64,000 nt of DNA from Botrytis cinerea B05.10 (Eukaryota > Ascomycota > Leotiomycetes > Helotiales > Sclerotiniaceae), in NCBI RefSeq assembly GCF_000143535.2, contig NC_037325.1, forward strand, positions 496,001 to 560,000. The letters run 5' to 3'. The position numbers and the translations under genes were made by a program. Numbering within the stretch: the stretch's first letter is position 1; each line of letters opens with the position of its first letter. Of this stretch, positions 46,450 to 60,379 are shown piece by piece. The notes under the pieces were generated by a model. That model made no database searches and had not been told where the DNA came from. It was given only the letters and a program-made list of their open reading frames with translations.

Positions 46450-49400
46450 CTTTATAATATTTCTGATTAGGAATAATTATTATCGACAAAAATTAAAATT
46501 TCGTTTAAAGAATTATAGTATTTTTTATATCTATTGATTAGGCTTTTTATGATATTGTTGTTTACAATATTAAAGTCTTGAAAAAATCAAAATAAGTGTT
46601 ATAAAATGTGAATGTAGCTACAGGTTTTAAATAATACTCAGTATAACTATAAGGAATATTAATAAATGATTGGCTATTTTCATTATAAAAATTGCTTAAG
46701 GTAAGACTTGTAGATATATGTAATTGATATCATTTTGATTTTATTCACCAATGTTTAAATTTGATACGCTAATACTAGCGCACCGGAGTACCCTAGGTAC
46801 ATATAAATATCTTCTACATAGTACAATGAGAACTTCGTCTCTCTTTCACACTTTCTTCTTTACAAAATTCTTAAAATACTGAAGTATAAATATTAATTCA
46901 GAAATATATTGTACCAACTATTACATTTATATTCAAATCTGTAATGACTTCTTGATACAATAAGATTATTAAATGTTATTCATAAGTTTTCGCAGCATTA
47001 TTACACTCTAACGATTATAAATAGTTATAAAATGCTATTGATTAACTTATTTATTCATGATATTTTGAATGAAAATTGTCTATAAGTCTAATAAAATATT
47101 AAGAATCTATAATCTTAATGTAATACTAACACCTACGTACTATGATTTAATGAATAAATTGTTACAATATTATACCTGAGTATTATATTTTGAAGAAAAA
47201 AAAGAAATTCAAGAACAGGATTTTGATACAAAACTAATAATTTAACATAAAAATATATGAATAATATATAATATTCGACTTATACATTATTGAATTATAT
47301 TTAGTTATAATTATATTATCAAGAATTATTAATTTTAACTTAATTGACAAAACAATTCAATCTGCATAAAAGAGGATTACTTTCAAAAAATGGAGATATT
47401 TAATAAATTTTATATAAAGACAGTAATTCATAGTGTTAAGTTTATAATCTAAAAGTCAGTTCAAAATATGATTTAGAGTAAATAACAAACGAATATATAA
47501 AAAAAATGACCAAATTTATTATCGTACCTATATATTATCAAATACAACATTAAATGCATTTTAAAATTTATGAAATTCTTTAATAATGAGTGAATATTTA
47601 ATGTTAAGGAGTAATTTTAATATTATTCAAAATAAATTCAACTATTCTTATAAAAAAGCTGTTTTTCGAATCTCTTACAATCAAGTTTTCAATACTATTT
47701 AAGATTGGTATGTTTTTCTGTAATATAAAACTTTCAAAATATTAGATTTTAAGAATATTCTTATTATCTAAAGAAAAATTTGAAAGCTGCTTAAACATTT
47801 AAAGTTTCTCAAAATTGTAGTTTTTATATATACCTAGGTATAAGAATAATAGGCCCAATGATATCGAATCTGATAATAATGAATCTATATTTTTTTTTGG
47901 CTTTCAATTTTGACTCGAATAAGGTGTTGAAAGTAATATTAAGCTTAAAGGCTTCTAAATATTTTGAATCTCTTATCAAATTTACTGATATAATCTCTTA
48001 TTTATATTTTACTAGTAAATCTTCGTAAAGCTCTATAATATTACTATTTAAATCAATATCATATCCCAAATTCATGGTTTTATTATATCTCTGTATTTAT
48101 CTATTAAAATGAATTACTTAAGTATTTTTTTTGGTGAATGCATTTTTTTATTTTTATGTTAATTCTTACTATCACAATACCCTAATCTTTTAAATACATA
48201 AGAATCAAAGAAAACAAGATTGTTGTCAAAGCATATATTTTAATTATTACCTAGGTATGAAGAATTGAATGTATTTTAGTATTTGTTATAAGAAAAACTA
48301 TCTTTCAATTCGAAATAAATTTTATTGTAAAAATATTGATTTTTTCATTGGAATCATATAATGAGTATTTTATTATAAAACAATTTATTAAATGTTTTTA
48401 CATTACTTTTCAAAGTTTTTTTTTTTTGTGCAATACCTATGTATTAAGATTTTGTAAAAAAAAATACCAGCTACCTAGGTACCTAGGTAAGTAACTTTGA
48501 ATATTCTTATGATTAGGTATTAGAAATCTTTGAATCATTTTGTATTCTTTACAAAACTTTCAGATCAATTCAAAGAGTGATATAAAAAATCTACTTGTAC
48601 TTTTAATATTACTAAAAAAAAAAATCCATTTAATTTTTATTTTTACTTCATAGTATGATTTTTAATATTAATTAGACTCTTTGAAATCAAACCTATAATT
48701 GTATATCAATAAAGATATTCAATAACATTAAAGCTATTTTCCATTTTTTCTTTTGTTTTTCGATAGACTCTGCTTTTACTTCGTCTTATTTAAATATAAT
48801 AATTCAAAACTGAATAAAGGATTGATTTTTAATTTAATAATTCACTTCATGTCTAAATTCTTTTATAAATTTTTAAGATTTGTTTCCAAGCTGGAGATTA
48901 TTTTTAAAACCCATACCTAGGTATCTTTTTTTTTATAGAAATCTTTGAATACCTGTATATTGATTATGTTTTAATTAATAAACAAAAACAAATTTAAATA
49001 GATGATTAATTTCATATATAAGAACTATTTATAGTTTAACATATTCCTATCTACCTAGGTAGGTAGGTAGATATATCTCTAGAGATAATTCTAGACTTGG
49101 TCTTATTTACCTCAAAGATTATTACTATTATGACTATCAATAAATTTTGAAATAAATCTTTTACTGAACATTTTAATAAGCCTTGTGATAGATTTTCTGT
49201 GTTTCTTATAGGAAATTTTGAATGTTTTTAAAGGAAATCCTTCTAAATTGAGAATTTTCAAAATTAAATCTAAAATCAATAATACAGAATTCAGTTATAG
49301 AATCTACTATTGAAAACATACCTAGGTAATATCAAAATTTAAATCCGAGAATATGGAATCTATACATATATTGTAATACTAATAACTTTACTTATTAGCT

Positions 49401-50828
49401 TTTATTTTACAGCAACAAATAATATCACCATATCAACAAGTAACAATATTTAACACTAAAGTGTTTTTTTTAAATAGAATTATAATTCAGAACAGTATTT
49501 ACGTTTTGTTTGTTTTCGGCCCAAAAAATGAATAGGTAGAATATAATTTGAACTCTTTATTATTAACTTTGAAAAGTATTGATACAAGTTTCAAGGAAAA
49601 AGATTAATAATTGACTCTTCAAAATATTTAAGTCCTTAATAGCTATAAAAACTATTAAAAAACATTGTATTTATTAAAATTAATTTTGCAAAATTTGAAA
49701 GTTTTTCATATTAAAACTATTCTTTTAAAAAGCTATGGTATTAAAATCAGCATATACAATTAACCAGAAAATTCTTACTATGATTTCTTAGTTAATGATA
49801 TTGAAAATGAATTATTAACAATAGATTTCAATATTGCTTTGGTTGATTTAAAGTGGAGAACGGAATTGATACTGTAATGAATATAATATAAATAAGGATT
49901 AAAATGATTGCCTAGGTAGAAAACGTCAATCAGAAAGTGTACACATAACGTTCGATATTGTAAAAAGTGTATACTTTTTCATCAAAAATCGCATCTTGAT
50001 TACCTACGTACCTAGGTAGATGTTAATCAAAACAAGCTGAATACCTATAATTGATAAAAGAAACAAGTGTGTATATCAATTAAATCTGGTATTAAATTCA
50101 ATATTAGAACACAAATAATAAATACTTAAAATTTCTGTAATATCGAATCAATTTTCGTCATTATAATGCGAATTTCTGAGAAACTTTAAAAATATATATT
50201 ATTAGAAAAGCAGAATTAGATTTCTCAGTATTCGATAGTTCGTTCTTCTGTTGAAACATTAATTTGATTTTGAATTCTCCATTTACATAGTTGTTTTAAA
50301 CTGTTTTTCTGAATGTTTCAAATCGCCTGGTTTCACATTATATTTAAAACTGCATCATGAAACTATATCCTTGAATGTTATGAAATATATTCTGAAACGT
50401 TAGATTTATGAAGAAAATGAAAAATCCACGAGAAAACAATCATATTCTTCTAATTCTATAGATACTTTACAAACTTAGGTAAACCAATTTTTTCTACTTG
50501 ATTCATTTCAGAAAAAAATGAATTAATCTTAATATTTGTCTTCTACTATATGGATAAAGATATCTTTTGAGAAAAATAACATTATGAATTGGTGTCAAAA
50601 ACATACATATTCACATAAAGTATACCGAATATCAAGCGAATTTACCTAGGTACTTATTGCGATTTTTTTTAGAATGGCAGATATTTAATATCTACATAGG
50701 TATCTAGGTGTAGTGTTCTCTACAAACTTATAGTTTCTTTCATTAAAATACATAAAACTAAAATAAAGATGTAAATCTGATTTAAAAAGGATTCAAATTA
50801 TCTAGATCCTTTCATTATTCATAATTAT

Positions 50829-51244
50829 ATAACGTGGTTCATAACCGAGTGCATCATATCACTGAATGGATCGTTTGAAAATACACGAAAATTAGATACT
50901 TTTAGTTCTAATAATTAATCATTATTTTTGAAAAATGAAAGAATTTAAAGTAATAATAGTAATTAAGTTTCTTTAGAATCTAGTTTGTATAAACATCTTT
51001 ATTATATTCAATGAAATATTGAGAATGTTACCTATGATTTTCGTTACAAAAAAGCTATTTCTATAATAATTCTCATATTAATCCGAATATTTCAAGCAAA
51101 ATTGGATTTTAAAAATACTTTTATACTTAAATTTTATATATTCAATTTTTTAATTTTTTTGTCAATAAATAAAGAAAGTGTATGGTTATATATAGACGGA
51201 TTTTGTATGTAAATTGAGTGATCTATTTGGTGATAAACCGTATT
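50829..51244. mobile_element. M1 MITE copy E
   Basis: The left end ATAACGTGGTTCATAACCGA pairs with the right end GGTGATAAACCGTATTGTAT. The inner blocks ATGATTTTCGTTACAAAAAA and TATATAGACGGATTTTGTAT match the family. About 416 bp. Confidence 0.7.
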
Positions 51245-52748
51245 GTATCCATTTCCAAAAAAAATCACATAGATAATAATTATAATTATTTACATAAAAT
51301 GATTTCAAAGTTATATATAACTAGTCTCAAAATGCTTTCTAAGATAAAAGATGAAATTCTAATATTATAAAATCAAAGACTTAAGATTGTTCATTGAAAA
51401 GTAGCTTTTTCCTTTTATAATGTCTGAATCCTTTAACAATTACCACCATTATTATTACTTCGATTATTATTTATAAATGTATTGTTCAATAAAATAACAT
51501 CAAAAAAATTATGATAGGTAATTTAAAATTCTCTAAAAAACATGAATTTCATAGAATGAGTATAAAAATTCAATTCCAAATGATAAAAGAAAGGAATAAG
51601 TGTAATTATTGACAATTGAGAATCAATATTATATAGGCGTTGTATCCGTGTAAACAAAATTCATTTAAATATTACATTAACTTTTTTTGGTTGAATCAAT
51701 ATCATATTCTATGTATGATCTATGATATATTATGTTAATGATAGAAAAAGTTTGTTCACGTTCTATAAATTTAAATGTATAACATGTTTTATATCACTGA
51801 TCATGCATGATAAAAATATATTCACTTCTTTTTAAATTAACTTTTAAAGCTAGTATTTGTTAGCATATAAAGACCATTTCTGTTTTGTATCTAGATTGTT
51901 TAAAACAATACCTAAGTGAGTAATGATTATGTGTGAAGAACTATTAGAATCTGGAAAATTATTGAATTTAAGAAAAATTGTCAATTACTTGTAAAAATCT
52001 AATGCTTGATTTTGATTGTAATAAAGATCTGCTTACACTCTCAATTGGAATAATGCTAATTGAAATGTCACTTATTATTATTTTTAATATAATTTATATC
52101 AATTGAGTAGGAAGTGAATATGTTATTGCAAATATTAGGTACATAGATAATAAGTTCTTATTGTATTGATAAATCAAATATATTATTATTTGTTTAATTA
52201 ATTGAACTCTTATTTCATTACATTAAATTCTAAAAAAGAAAAGGGTTTGATATCAGATTCATAGATTCAGATTTGTTATTAACCTTTAAAGAAAATGGTT
52301 ATTTTAAAATAAGATACCTATTAGAGTAATTTCTAAGCTATCAACATTCAATTTCAATTATTAGAAAATTCAATATCAGTTATGATAATTTGTAAAGGTT
52401 TTATAATAAAAAATAATCGTCATATTGATTAAATAGAATTGTGTGTAAATTTCAAAATTTACAATTAAATAAATTAAATATTCGAATATACTTTATTGAA
52501 TTGTTGATTCAGAATATTGAAATCTATATAGGTTTCTAGTATATTATCTTTAGATATTATCATGATCTAAATCTAATTCGTTAAAATTATATCTGGTTAA
52601 AACATATTAGTTTGATGTTATAAAAGTATAGAACTTTTGCTTGGTTTCTTATATTTATAAACAATAATCAATTAATACATTCCATTCTTAAATGTTCTGA
52701 ATAATGTTTGTAGTCTAATTTATTGAATTTCAACTCTGAAATCCTTAC

Positions 52749-53513
52749 AAGCCGTCGGGGGGAAAAAAAAATTTCAGACTGTGAATTCTTAAAAGCTTTT
52801 TTTCTTATTTTTGATATAAATAAAATTTTAATCTTATTTTTTTAATCTTTATAAAAGCCAACTCTCAAAGATTTAATTCTAAATAATAATGATCTATTTA
52901 TATAAGAAATTATAGTTTTCCTTTAATAATATAAATAATAATTTGTTTATATAATCTAACGGCTTATTAATCAAAGATATTGAGATTTTGATTTGATAAC
53001 TTACTAATCAAATTTATAATAAGATATTTACATTAATGTATAACTTTACAACTAAAATTCAAAAATAATAAAAATAATATTTTTGAAAAGTATACAAGAA
53101 ATTCTAATAGAATATATCTTTAGCAACTAGTTTATATATTTTCAAAAGTTTATATATTAGATTAAAATTGTTTTATAATAACTAAAATAATTAAAAAAAA
53201 TAGTGAAGTAGAACTTATAGTTATCAATAAAAATCTAAAAGGGAAGTTAGAAATAATGCTTCTAATTTATATAAAAGACTAATTAATATAATTAATATAG
53301 CTGATTATATGTTTTGGAAGGCGTGTGAACTTTTACATTTAGCTTCTTCATCGGTTGGAACAACCCTGCCCTAACATCGGCATATTATTTATAACCAATA
53401 AGAAGAGGTTTTATAAATCTGCAAATATGAAAATGGCTTGCTATAGAGATATATGATTACATAATACATGAAGCACATTTCCACTTGGTTTACTTCTACA
53501 AATCCATAACACT
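52749..53513. repeat. R3 dispersed repeat, copy 2
   Basis: It starts AAGCCGTCGGGGGGAAAA and follows copy 1 through AATAAAATTTTAATCTTATT, AAAAATAATAAAAATAATAT and TTTTATAAATCTGCAAATAT to CACATTTCCACTTGGTTTAC. About 160 bp (53,181-53,340) are absent from both units of copy 1, so copy 1 lost them or copy 2 gained them. Confidence 0.65.
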
Positions 53514-56500
53514 AAATTGTAAGAATGATTTAACACAAGGTTTTTGAAAAAAAAAGGCTATAATAATAATAGTATTACTATATTTTATCAGGGCTTAACA
53601 AAAGTAAGACTTAGAATCTATTCTTCGAAGCCTTTCTAGAAATATAACAACACATTACTAGGTATAAACCCTTGAGTGAAAATACCTATATACTATAAGA
53701 ATTAATCAATTCTATCTTATAAAATGAAACATTTCAACCATCCTAGAAATATAAAGAGATCAAAATTAAAAAAATTAATAATGGGAATTATAATTAAAAA
53801 AATTACAAAAGAGAATACCTAGGTAAATATATATAAATAAATACTCCTATCAAATTACAACATCTTAAAAAAAGAATTCAAAAACATCAATGTAATGATT
53901 TTTATTTTTTGGTTTTGAATTTTGAAATCAAATGAAATTTAAAGTTATAATTTTCTCTAATTCAGGTATGTAGTATCATGTAATTTTGTTGTTTTCCAAA
54001 ACAATTTTTTTTCCTTAACTAAAATAAAACTTAGTGTAGATCTCTTTAATACTAATCAATAAAGAAAGAAATCTAAGAAACTAATTTACAGGAGAGAAAT
54101 TATCTTTTGGAAAGAAAATAGATTTTAGCAAAAAATACAACATATTTGTGACAATTATATAGATGTTATAGTTATGTTTTCTATAATATTATATTTAATT
54201 CATAATAATATATAGCTCATAATATTTATGGAATTAAACCCAATTAAACAAAATAAATATGTATGAAAAAATTCATCAAAACCTATTTTGTGTAAACTTT
54301 TCTTCTAGAAACAATTATTATTATTATTATTTCCACTTCTTTCATTTTTTTTTTAATTAAAAATTTATCTTTATGATTATTGAAATGATATTGTATTACT
54401 TATTTTGTTGTTTCTCCTTTCAGTAATATAAACATCTTTGCTATTCATTGGCTTTGTTTTATTGACTTTCATTCTATTGATATTATTTCATTGGTATTAA
54501 AAATTTGAATTTATTACATATAAACATATTTAACAATATGATTTTTACTACATACGTAGGTAAATGGTCATCAGATATCATTGAGATTATACATTAGAGC
54601 TTTACTTTATGGAAGGATATTTTTGTTTCGATTAAAATTATATGAATAAAACATTTATAAATATTTTAAATATATTACCGAGATTCTTAAATAAAAACAT
54701 ATTTTTGAAAAAGAGAAGAATTGGTTTAGAAAAATTATCCTTCATGTGCTTTTTTTCAACAATCTTTGTTTTTATACCCAAGTATACAACCTCTCTTGTA
54801 AAATGTTTAAATATAAAATTTTAAATCACTATAAAACTGTTTTTACAACATTATTTCATTTATAAAATTTATTTTTATCTATCTGATATCAGTATGATAT
54901 AATTTATTATTATTATTAATGATTCATATTTAGTACAAAGAGATATTCATTTAATTCAAATATGAAATACTCCAATAAGATATGTCAGAGAGAATCAATC
55001 TCAAGCTTTTTTTTTATTCTTTTGCAACAAAAACTATATACCTAGGTGGTTTAATTATATGTAGTATTTATCATTAAAAGATCAATTAACCTTTACACAT
55101 ATGTACAAGTTCTCAACCCAATGTAGAATAAATATTCCTGCCTAAGTATATAGATTTGATTACCTATACATTCATTATATATAATGAATATATAATCAAG
55201 TCAAACATATTCTACTTCTTATTCTTTAAAATTATATATCCTTCATGAATATAATATTTATTATATTTATATAAAAGAACATCAGAGTTTGAAAAATACA
55301 TAACACAATTTATTAATATTTTATTCAAATTATAAATTATATTAGATCTACTTAATAATAACATTAACAGGGTAATATAGTTGACTTCTTATATTAGAAG
55401 CAAAATCTTCAAAATATAATACCTAGGTATAACAATATAGAATGTCTAGTCTTTTTTTACCTCCTTCAAATCAACAGTAGGTAATAATGAATTCCTTAAC
55501 ACTTTTTTATAATAATATTTCTGCATTTTTTAAAATATATGTTTATATGTATGTTATTTAACTTTCAGAAATGTAAACCTTTTTTCAAAAGATTTAATTA
55601 CTCTTTTATTTAAATTAGAATCTTGAAGTCATTTGAAGATTTAAAAATTTTAACAAAAAAACGATTTGTATCTACGTATATTTGTTCAAATAGAATAATC
55701 TTCTATAATTTCTTAGAGACTGAGTTTAAATTTAAATCTGATAAATAATAATACACAAGTACAATCATTTTCATTTTATAAGAAAATAATTTTCCATCTT
55801 GTTATCTATTAGAAATGATTTATTAATCATTTTATTCGTTTTGATTAGATTGTTCATCTAGTTTCTTAACAAAATATGATTATTTCTCCAAAAAAAATCA
55901 TCTTTATATTAATCTCGAATAATAAATTGATTATGTTCATTCTTGAACTTCTGTATACTCGAAAAATTACTCAATTTCAATATTAAAGTTTGATATAACA
56001 TCCTAATATACTGTAGGAATTTAATAAAAAACGGGAATATATATAAGAATTATTAAACAATAAAAGTATATTGTATACAGAATTATAAATATTATATTAA
56101 AAAGTAAACAAAGAAATTAGATTTTATTCTCATAACATTTTTCGATTTTTTACTGTATAATTAAAATTTGATATCAAAATTATATCTTCAATCAAACATG
56201 ACATACTTGAAATTGATTACTCTTGTATTCACTAAAAGCAATTTAATTACTTTTTTGCCTTCGAATTCACATTTGTTGCATTTAAATCTTTTACAATAGA
56301 ATCTGTACAGAATCTATTATAGAATTCATAACACAAAAACATGTAACTATAGCAAGTGTAATTAATCTGATCACCATTAGGTCACAATCGTAAATGAATA
56401 TGAAAGAAAAAAAATCTTTCAATTTTGTACATAATTGACTATTATATTGACCTTGTAAATTTTTTGAATAAGATACCTAGGTAATATTCAATATCTAGAG

Positions 56501-56539
56501 TTTGTTATTTATAAATCACTACCTGGGTATGTAACTAGA

Positions 56540-56967
56540 TAAAGTTGTCTATCATCGAGTGGATCACTTCAAGATATACTAAAATTAGCTTTCTTCTAAT
56601 ATTTTTATTTCAATAATCAACAAGTATTTTCTAGAAAGAAAAAAGATTAAATAATAATAAGTGGTTCGCTATGAAAAAATCTAATTTTTATTGAGATACT
56701 TCTATTCTACTTCAGAAAAAAAGGAAATTGTCCTCGTTTTCGTTATTAAAAAACTACTTTAATAATAACTCTTATATTAATTCGATTTTCTCATTAATAA
56801 TTTTGTTTATGTAACAATTATATTGTATAATTATTATACAGTTAAGTTAAATTCTACAATTTCAGATTTTATAGAATTGTATCAATGAGTGGTGGAAATG
56901 CATGGTTACACACAGGCCAATTTTGTATATATTTTGAAGCAGTCCACTCGATGGTGAATTACGTTAC
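56540..56967. mobile_element. M1 MITE copy F
   Basis: The left end AAAGTTGTCTATCATCGAGT pairs with the right end CCACTCGATGGTGAATTACG. The inner blocks CGTTTTCGTTATTAAAAAAC and GTTACACACAGGCCAATTTT match the family. About 428 bp. Confidence 0.65.
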
Positions 56968-58989
56968 AGTATTATTAATATATGAAAACAATAGGATTAT
57001 TTCAAAATGTTAAAATTAACACAATTTAACTTTTTTGATGTTATCTAAAAGTATAAAATTGTTACAAAATCGTTGAAAATTATTTTTATTGTAATTATAT
57101 TATAATGAACTCTCTTTTGTTATATCGGTATATATATCAAAATGTTATAGGCGCTGTTTTCAGGGTTATATAAAAGTATTAAAATATCTTTTAAACAGAA
57201 ATTTAATGAGGTTAAAACTAATTACAATTCTCATAATTATAATACAAAACTAATAATTGTCTTAAATATAAAACTCTGTATTATAACAAAATCTATCTCT
57301 TTATATATAAGCTTTTATATTTCATAAATCAACAAATCCATTATTATAAAGCCGATTTTAATCAATTACTTTCTTAATTATATAATCGATATTGTAGTAT
57401 AGATACTTGTTACGGAGATATCTATACTATAATATGGATTATAAAATAAATATAAGTCCTCAGTATTAGAATCTATGAAAACAATACTATAAAGATAATA
57501 AGATTATAAAATGATTAAAAACAATAATAACCAAATAAATAATAAATAATTCGAAAATAAATATCTGTTTATTATTAACACATATTTCACAATAAACGTA
57601 AGATAAATAGCAATTATAAATTAATTAATAAACAAAAACTAAATAATAAGCACAAATTAAATAAACAATAATCTTAATCAAGACTATAGAATCAATATTT
57701 TATAACTGAACGTCGATCGACTTATTGAATTAATTAACTTATCGAATAACTTCAAACCCCAAATTTTTTTATTTAAAAAAAATAGATTGTATTGCAATAT
57801 AAGACTTTGGACTCAAAACAATTATAAGAATTGTAATTAATTACAACTTTATTGAATTTTCATTTGACGTCTTATCTAAATTATTCCGAGAAATTTTTAG
57901 ACATTTTTATATAACCCTAAAGACAGTCCCTATAATAAAATAGTTTACATATTTTCTAATATTATTCTATATTTAATTTCATGTATTTTATATTAATTTG
58001 TTCTACCTTGAATGTAGTTTAATAAAAATAAGACTATTTATTTTTAGGATTTTTATGAATTATCAAATCTATATAAGAAGTTAATATTATTTGAAAATCT
58101 TGAAATTTCTGAAAATTGTTAGTAAAATAAGCGAAAACCAATAACTTTTTATTTTTATTAAAATATAAAAAGAAATTTATTACTAGTATACTGCTTAGTA
58201 TTATACATATGAAATTCAACAATTTTTAAAGCAAAAGATTATTATTTTTGAATTCTTTATTATAAAAAAGAGTAAAGATTAGAATCTCATTATCATTAGT
58301 TTTAATTAAAAAAGCTAATTCCAATAATCAACAAGATATTAGTATAGTATTGTTTACCATCAAGTAGATCATATCATCGAATAGATTACTCTAGATACAC
58401 AGAAATTTCATTTATATATAATCATATACTCTCTTTATTTATTAATATTATTTAATTTCTTTTTGAAAAACTATCATAATTATTTATATGAATAATAAGA
58501 ATTGCTGATTTTTTATTAAAAATTGAAATTAATATAAAAGTCATTACTAAAACACTTCTTTTTGAGATAAAAGTTATAACAGTTTTCATTTTTTTTGAAT
58601 ACAATAGAAGCGTATACATAAAATTAGATCTATAAAAAATTCATCTTTTATTATTATATAAAATTCATTTTATTTTAGATATTGAAGTTAATATAAGGTG
58701 AAGACTAATATAATATAATTATGAAGGTGTAAATCAAATATAAGACTTTTTATAAATCTCTTGAAAATCTCTTGAAAATCTCTTTTTGAAGTTATATATA
58801 TATATAAATCCTTCGTCATGGATTAATAGTTCTCCATAATTATTCTTAACACCACTTAAGATTTATACCTATACTTATACCACACAACTTTTAGAATTCT
58901 AAAAATAAATAAGAGTTATATTCTATTTAAATATGAATTTTGAAGTTATTCAGAAATTATAAGCTTTTTGAGATGGTGATCTGTGTATA

Positions 58990-59112
58990 GACTTAGGTGG
59001 AATATATTGAACCCTTGAGTTTTTAAAATAATAATAATAATAATAATAATAGTCTCTCACTTCTAGCTCGTATAAAGGCGTTGGAGGTGAAATTAAGCCT
59101 CAAAACCAAAAA
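58990..59112. repeat. R3-related fragment
   Basis: CACTTCTAGCTCGTATAAAG and the following GAAATTAAGCCTCAAAACC match CTTGCTTCTAGCTTATATAAAG-type sequence at about 43,627-43,680. This copy keeps more G and C (TCG, GGCG, GGAGG), so it appears less mutated. An AATAATAAT run precedes it. Confidence 0.5.
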
Positions 59113-59190
59113 TAAATCTAATAAATCTAATAAATCTAATAAATCTAATAAATCTAATAAATCTAATAAATCTAATAAATCTAATAAATC
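59113..59190. repeat. Nine-bp tandem repeat (TAAATCTAA)n
   Basis: About eight and a half perfect TAAATCTAA units, directly after the R3-related fragment, then degenerate TTTTTAAATC units to about 59,285. Being perfect inside a decayed block, it must be younger than the surrounding mutation. Confidence 0.9.
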
Positions 59191-60068
59191 TTATAAAGCC
59201 TCATAAATTTAATAGATCTCTTTTTAAATCTTTTTATAAATCCTTAAAATATAAGAAATTTAATAAATCTCTTTTTAAATCTAAAAGCCTAGGATTCATT
59301 ATCTCTTTTATTACATTTCTGAGTTTTCAAACCAACTAGAAATATTTACTCAGTTTTTCAAAAATTTAATTTGCTTCTTCAATACAATTTTTGAATTAAT
59401 TATTTTTTTAATAAATAATAACTCACAAATGTCACAGAAATATCGATATAAAACCGATATTGGGCTGACTATTTATTTAATGTAGAGTTTTTATACCTAT
59501 CATATATAGTTTCACTTTTAAAGGGATATTAAGGAATTAATAAAAAATCTTATATTCTTTTATATTCTATTATAGGTTAATTGTTACCTTGTATATATTC
59601 TTTACAGTTCTTTTCATTCAATTATAAAAAGCAAGCCGTCGATTAGTTTTCGGAATAGCTTCAAAATATCAAAAATTATTTATTTTAGTAGAACATAAGC
59701 AAAACATCATCAATATTTATTAAAAGATTCAGAATTCAAAATTCTTTAAAGGATTTATTAAAACACTTTCATTTTATTTATAAAAGATATTGAATTAAAA
59801 GAAAATTAAGAAAGAATTTTTTTATATAGGTATGGTTTTATTAAATGATTACTATTTTTTTAGACAAAAATAGAGTTCCGGGTTGAAATCTTTGTATAAT
59901 ATTATAGTGTTTCTTATAAAGGGAAGGATATAGCTTATTATTATATAGGCAATTAAATTTATTAGTGAAAACTGAATATATATAGTTGATATTATATCGG
60001 CTTGTTAGAATTAAACAATCAGTGAAATAGTATTCGTTGGAATTACTTTTGAATAGGATTTATATAAA

Positions 60069-60377
60069 CTAAATGTTAATCTTATAATAGGAAGCTAATA
60101 GTATTTCCTCAAAACCTCTAATCAAGATCGATACAATATTCAAAAATTGAGGTATCTTCAGAATTTCAATTTTTAAATTCACGGGAATACTCTTTTCATT
60201 TCTTTGAATCCTTTTATTCAATTTGATAATTGCTTTTGCAATAATATTGCTAAATAATACATTCGAAATTCCGGATTGTTTTTTTCGATTGTTGAATTTT
60301 CGATTTATATATTTGAAAGTTTTATAATTCTTAATCAATATCAATCTTTTATATATAAATAAAAAATATAAAAACAA
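60069..60377 (-). pseudogene. Longest open frame of the A+T block, possible coding relic
   Basis: A 102-codon frame (first codon not examined further) with a basic, Lys/Arg/Asn-rich product (NRKFNNRKKQSGISN, AKAIIKLNKRIQRNEK). The stretch has slightly more G and C than its surroundings. It may be the remnant of a transposon protein or simply chance in DNA with few G and C. No domain is recognised and function is not claimed. Confidence 0.15.
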
Positions 60378-60379
60378 AA

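Noticed and set aside
54642..54824. 60-codon frame in the AT block
   Set aside because: Short frames are expected in such DNA. There is no domain, no neighbours and no conserved splice sites.
59113..59190. CRISPR-like array
   Set aside because: The unit is a 9-bp head-to-tail tandem repeat without spacers, in a eukaryotic genome.
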